Source: an uncultured Cytophagaceae bacterium
Lineage (GTDB): Bacteria > Bacteroidota > Bacteroidia > Cytophagales > Spirosomataceae
NCBI GenBank assembly: GCA_903960725.1
Contig: CAJCBY010000171.1
Span: 1 to 6,513, forward strand
Length of the DNA stretch: 6,513 bases
Reading direction: 5' to 3'
The stretch's first letter is position 1. Each line of letters starts with the position of its first letter. This document shows positions 5,099-6,513 of this stretch, in pieces. The notes beneath the pieces are model-generated. The model did no database searches and was not told the DNA's origin. It saw only the letters and a list, made by a program, of their open reading frames with translations. Made by a program: the position numbers and the translations under genes.

Positions 5099-6513
5099 AT
5101 CCTAGGTGGGATTAATTTGTAAACCACCGGGGTCACGATGCGGGATAGGAGGGTAGAGCTAATCAGTCCACCGATCATCACGATCGCAAGCGGGGAAATA
5201 AGGGGATTTGTTGAGATGGCGATGGGAATTAGACCACCGATTGCCGTCAACGTAGTTAAAATAATAGGTAAGAACCGCACTTCGCCGGCCTCGCGGATGG
5301 CCTGCTCCATCGGCATTCCTTCGGCGCGTAGCTGATTCGTAAAATCAACTAATAAGATCGTATTTTTTACCTCGATTCCTGCGAGTGCTATGAGTCCCAC
5401 CGTCGCCACAAAGGAAAGCGGTGTTCCCGTAAACCAGAGCGCTAACAGGGCTCCCACGATGCCTAATGGGATAACGGAAAGCACAATCAAGGTACTTTTG
5501 AAGGTTCCAAACTCGAGAATTAATACCGCGACAAAGAAGAAAATAGTCACCAAAATGATCGTCCCAAATCCCCCAAAACTCTCGTTCTTACTCTCCACTT
5601 CTCCACCCATCTCGAAGTGGTATCCAGCAGGTAGCGGTATTTTTTCTAGGTTCTTCTCCGTTTCAGCGATTACCTCATTGTTCAAGAACCCTTTCTCCAC
5701 GAATGAACTCACAGAAACCAAGCGATTCTTATTTAAGTGGCTAATGCTAACCGGCGATGTTTGCAATCTGACCGAAGCTACCTGACTTAATGGGATAGCT
5801 GTTCCTTGCACATTATTCACATACAGGTTATCGAAAACTTCCAGACTAGGGTGTTTCGGATGTGGTTTCGAAACCACAATCGCATATTCCTTTCCCTCTT
5901 TGTCTGTCATTTTTCCCAAATCAAATCCGGCCACTACTAGACGAATCATCCGGTCGATACTCACGGTCGGAATGCCCAACATACTGGCTTTTTCTTTGTT
6001 GATGTCGAATTTGATATCTGATTTCAGATTTTTCAACGGATTCTTTACATAAATCGTACCTTTTGTATTCTTAAGCATCGTTTCCACGCGGCTGGCGATT
6101 TGGCGCAAGGTATCTACGTTATCCCCTAAAATACGCACCTCCACCGGAGCCACTACCGGTGGCCCTTGTTCGAAATTTTTTACTTCGATGGTTGCGGCCG
6201 GATAGTTCGTGTACTTAGTCCGAAGTTTCTCGATCAGGTTGATTTTCTCGTCCGCCGTCAGGTCATCTTGCAATTGCACAAACAAGTTGCCGTAATCGGT
6301 TCTGTCGTTTAATGGAATCGCATTATAGTAGATCCGAGGATTCCCTTTACCCACGTTCGCTGATACGTATTTTACCTCTGGAAGTTTACGAAGGTCTCTT
6401 TCGATTAGTTTGGAAACTGAATCCGTGTAGGCCAAATTCGACTGCAAAGGGCTGAAAATGTTGACCATAAACTGCGGCTTTTCAGACGCCGGGAAGAGAC
6501 TGAATCCAACGAC
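5095..6513 (-). CDS. RND efflux transporter permease, C-terminal half (cut by window edge)
   Basis: The reading frame is open to the right edge, so the gene continues beyond 6513 and the ATG at 6466-6468 is internal. The 15 residues before that ATG (from VVGFSLFP to KPQF) match the region just after the seventh transmembrane helix of RND pumps. The visible 472 residues are thus the second periplasmic domain and the last five helices. Counting from the internal ATG, helices are near 302-320, 324-346, 352-376, 398-419 and 424-450. EVKNTILLVDFTNQLR (366-381) is the conserved RND segment in helix 10, and NFEQGPPVVAPVEVRILGD is typical of the periplasmic part. Such proteins are proton-driven inner-membrane pumps that work as trimers with an adaptor and an outer-membrane channel. 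Full length should be about 1000-1050 residues. Adaptor and channel genes, if present, would lie upstream. Drug-type substrates are more likely than metals, but this is unsure. Confidence 0.93.
   Translation of the reverse strand, partial: VVGFSLFPASEKPQFMVNIFSPLQSNLAYTDSVSKLIERDLRKLPEVKYVSANVGKGNPRIYYNAIPLNDRTDYGNLFVQLQDDLTADEKINLIEKLRTKYTNYPAATIEVKNFEQGPPVVAPVEVRILGDNVDTLRQIASRVETMLKNTKGTIYVKNPLKNLKSDIKFDINKEKASMLGIPTVSIDRMIRLVVAGFDLGKMTDKEGKEYAIVVSKPHPKHPSLEVFDNLYVNNVQGTAIPLSQVASVRLQTSPVSISHLNKNRLVSVSSFVEKGFLNNEVIAETEKNLEKIPLPAGYHFEMGGEVESKNESFGGFGTIILVTIFFFVAVLILEFGTFKSTLIVLSVIPLGIVGALLALWFTGTPLSFVATVGLIALAGIEVKNTILLVDFTNQLRAEGMPMEQAIREAGEVRFLPIILTTLTAIGGLIPIAISTNPLISPLAIVMIGGLISSTLLSRIVTPVVYKLIPPRI

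Noticed and set aside
5390..5785. Plus-strand open frame of 131 codons
   Set aside because: It is antisense to the conserved transmembrane part of the RND permease, so codon structure of that gene explains the open frame.
6466..6468. ATG as the real start of the RND protein
   Set aside because: The frame stays open to the window edge and the 15 residues before it match a conserved part of RND pumps. The ATG is an internal methionine.

Overview
The window looks like a chromosomal segment of a Bacteroidota bacterium, perhaps of the Cytophagales. Base composition is moderate, ribosome-binding sites are weak or absent, one promoter matches the Bacteroidota TAnnTTTG type, and the tRNA fragment has no encoded CCA. 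The protein families (GMC dehydrogenase with a gluconate 2-dehydrogenase subunit 3 partner, YbhE-like lactonase, RND pump) are common there. The genus cannot be fixed from sequence alone.

Layout. Positions 1-386 hold no protein gene. They contain the 3' half of a tRNA gene on the minus strand (6-47), a small perfect inverted repeat (74-90), two arrays of mini-hairpins joined by GACTAA spacers (155-208 and 285-386), and a rho-independent terminator (220-246) for the operon to the right. Positions 387-2726 are a two-gene minus-strand operon: a gluconate 2-dehydrogenase subunit 3-like protein with a Tat-like signal, then a GMC flavoprotein without a signal. A 112-base divergent intergenic region with a minus-strand promoter separates it from a plus-strand, probably exported PLP enzyme of the class V aminotransferase fold (2839-4077). 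That gene overlaps tail-to-tail by 20 bases with a minus-strand lactonase-family beta-propeller gene (4058-5098). The lactonase gene is joined by an ATGA overlap to the C-terminal half of an RND efflux permease that runs off the right edge (5095-6513).

How the genes may work together. The subunit 3/GMC pair should be an extracytoplasmic sugar or polyol dehydrogenase in which the Tat-bearing small subunit carries the flavoprotein out. Three cysteines in the GMC protein suggest an iron-sulfur cluster for passing electrons on. The nearby lactonase could in principle hydrolyse a sugar lactone, but it is transcribed with the pump, so this link is speculative.

The most unusual feature is the mini-hairpin array. 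Eight short palindromes, each with a three-base loop, are mostly joined by GACTAA. Seven of the eight fit C-GNA-G on one strand. Two copies of a three-hairpin module differ at the middle loop base of every hairpin and by one fully compensated stem base pair, so the structure seems to be what is conserved.
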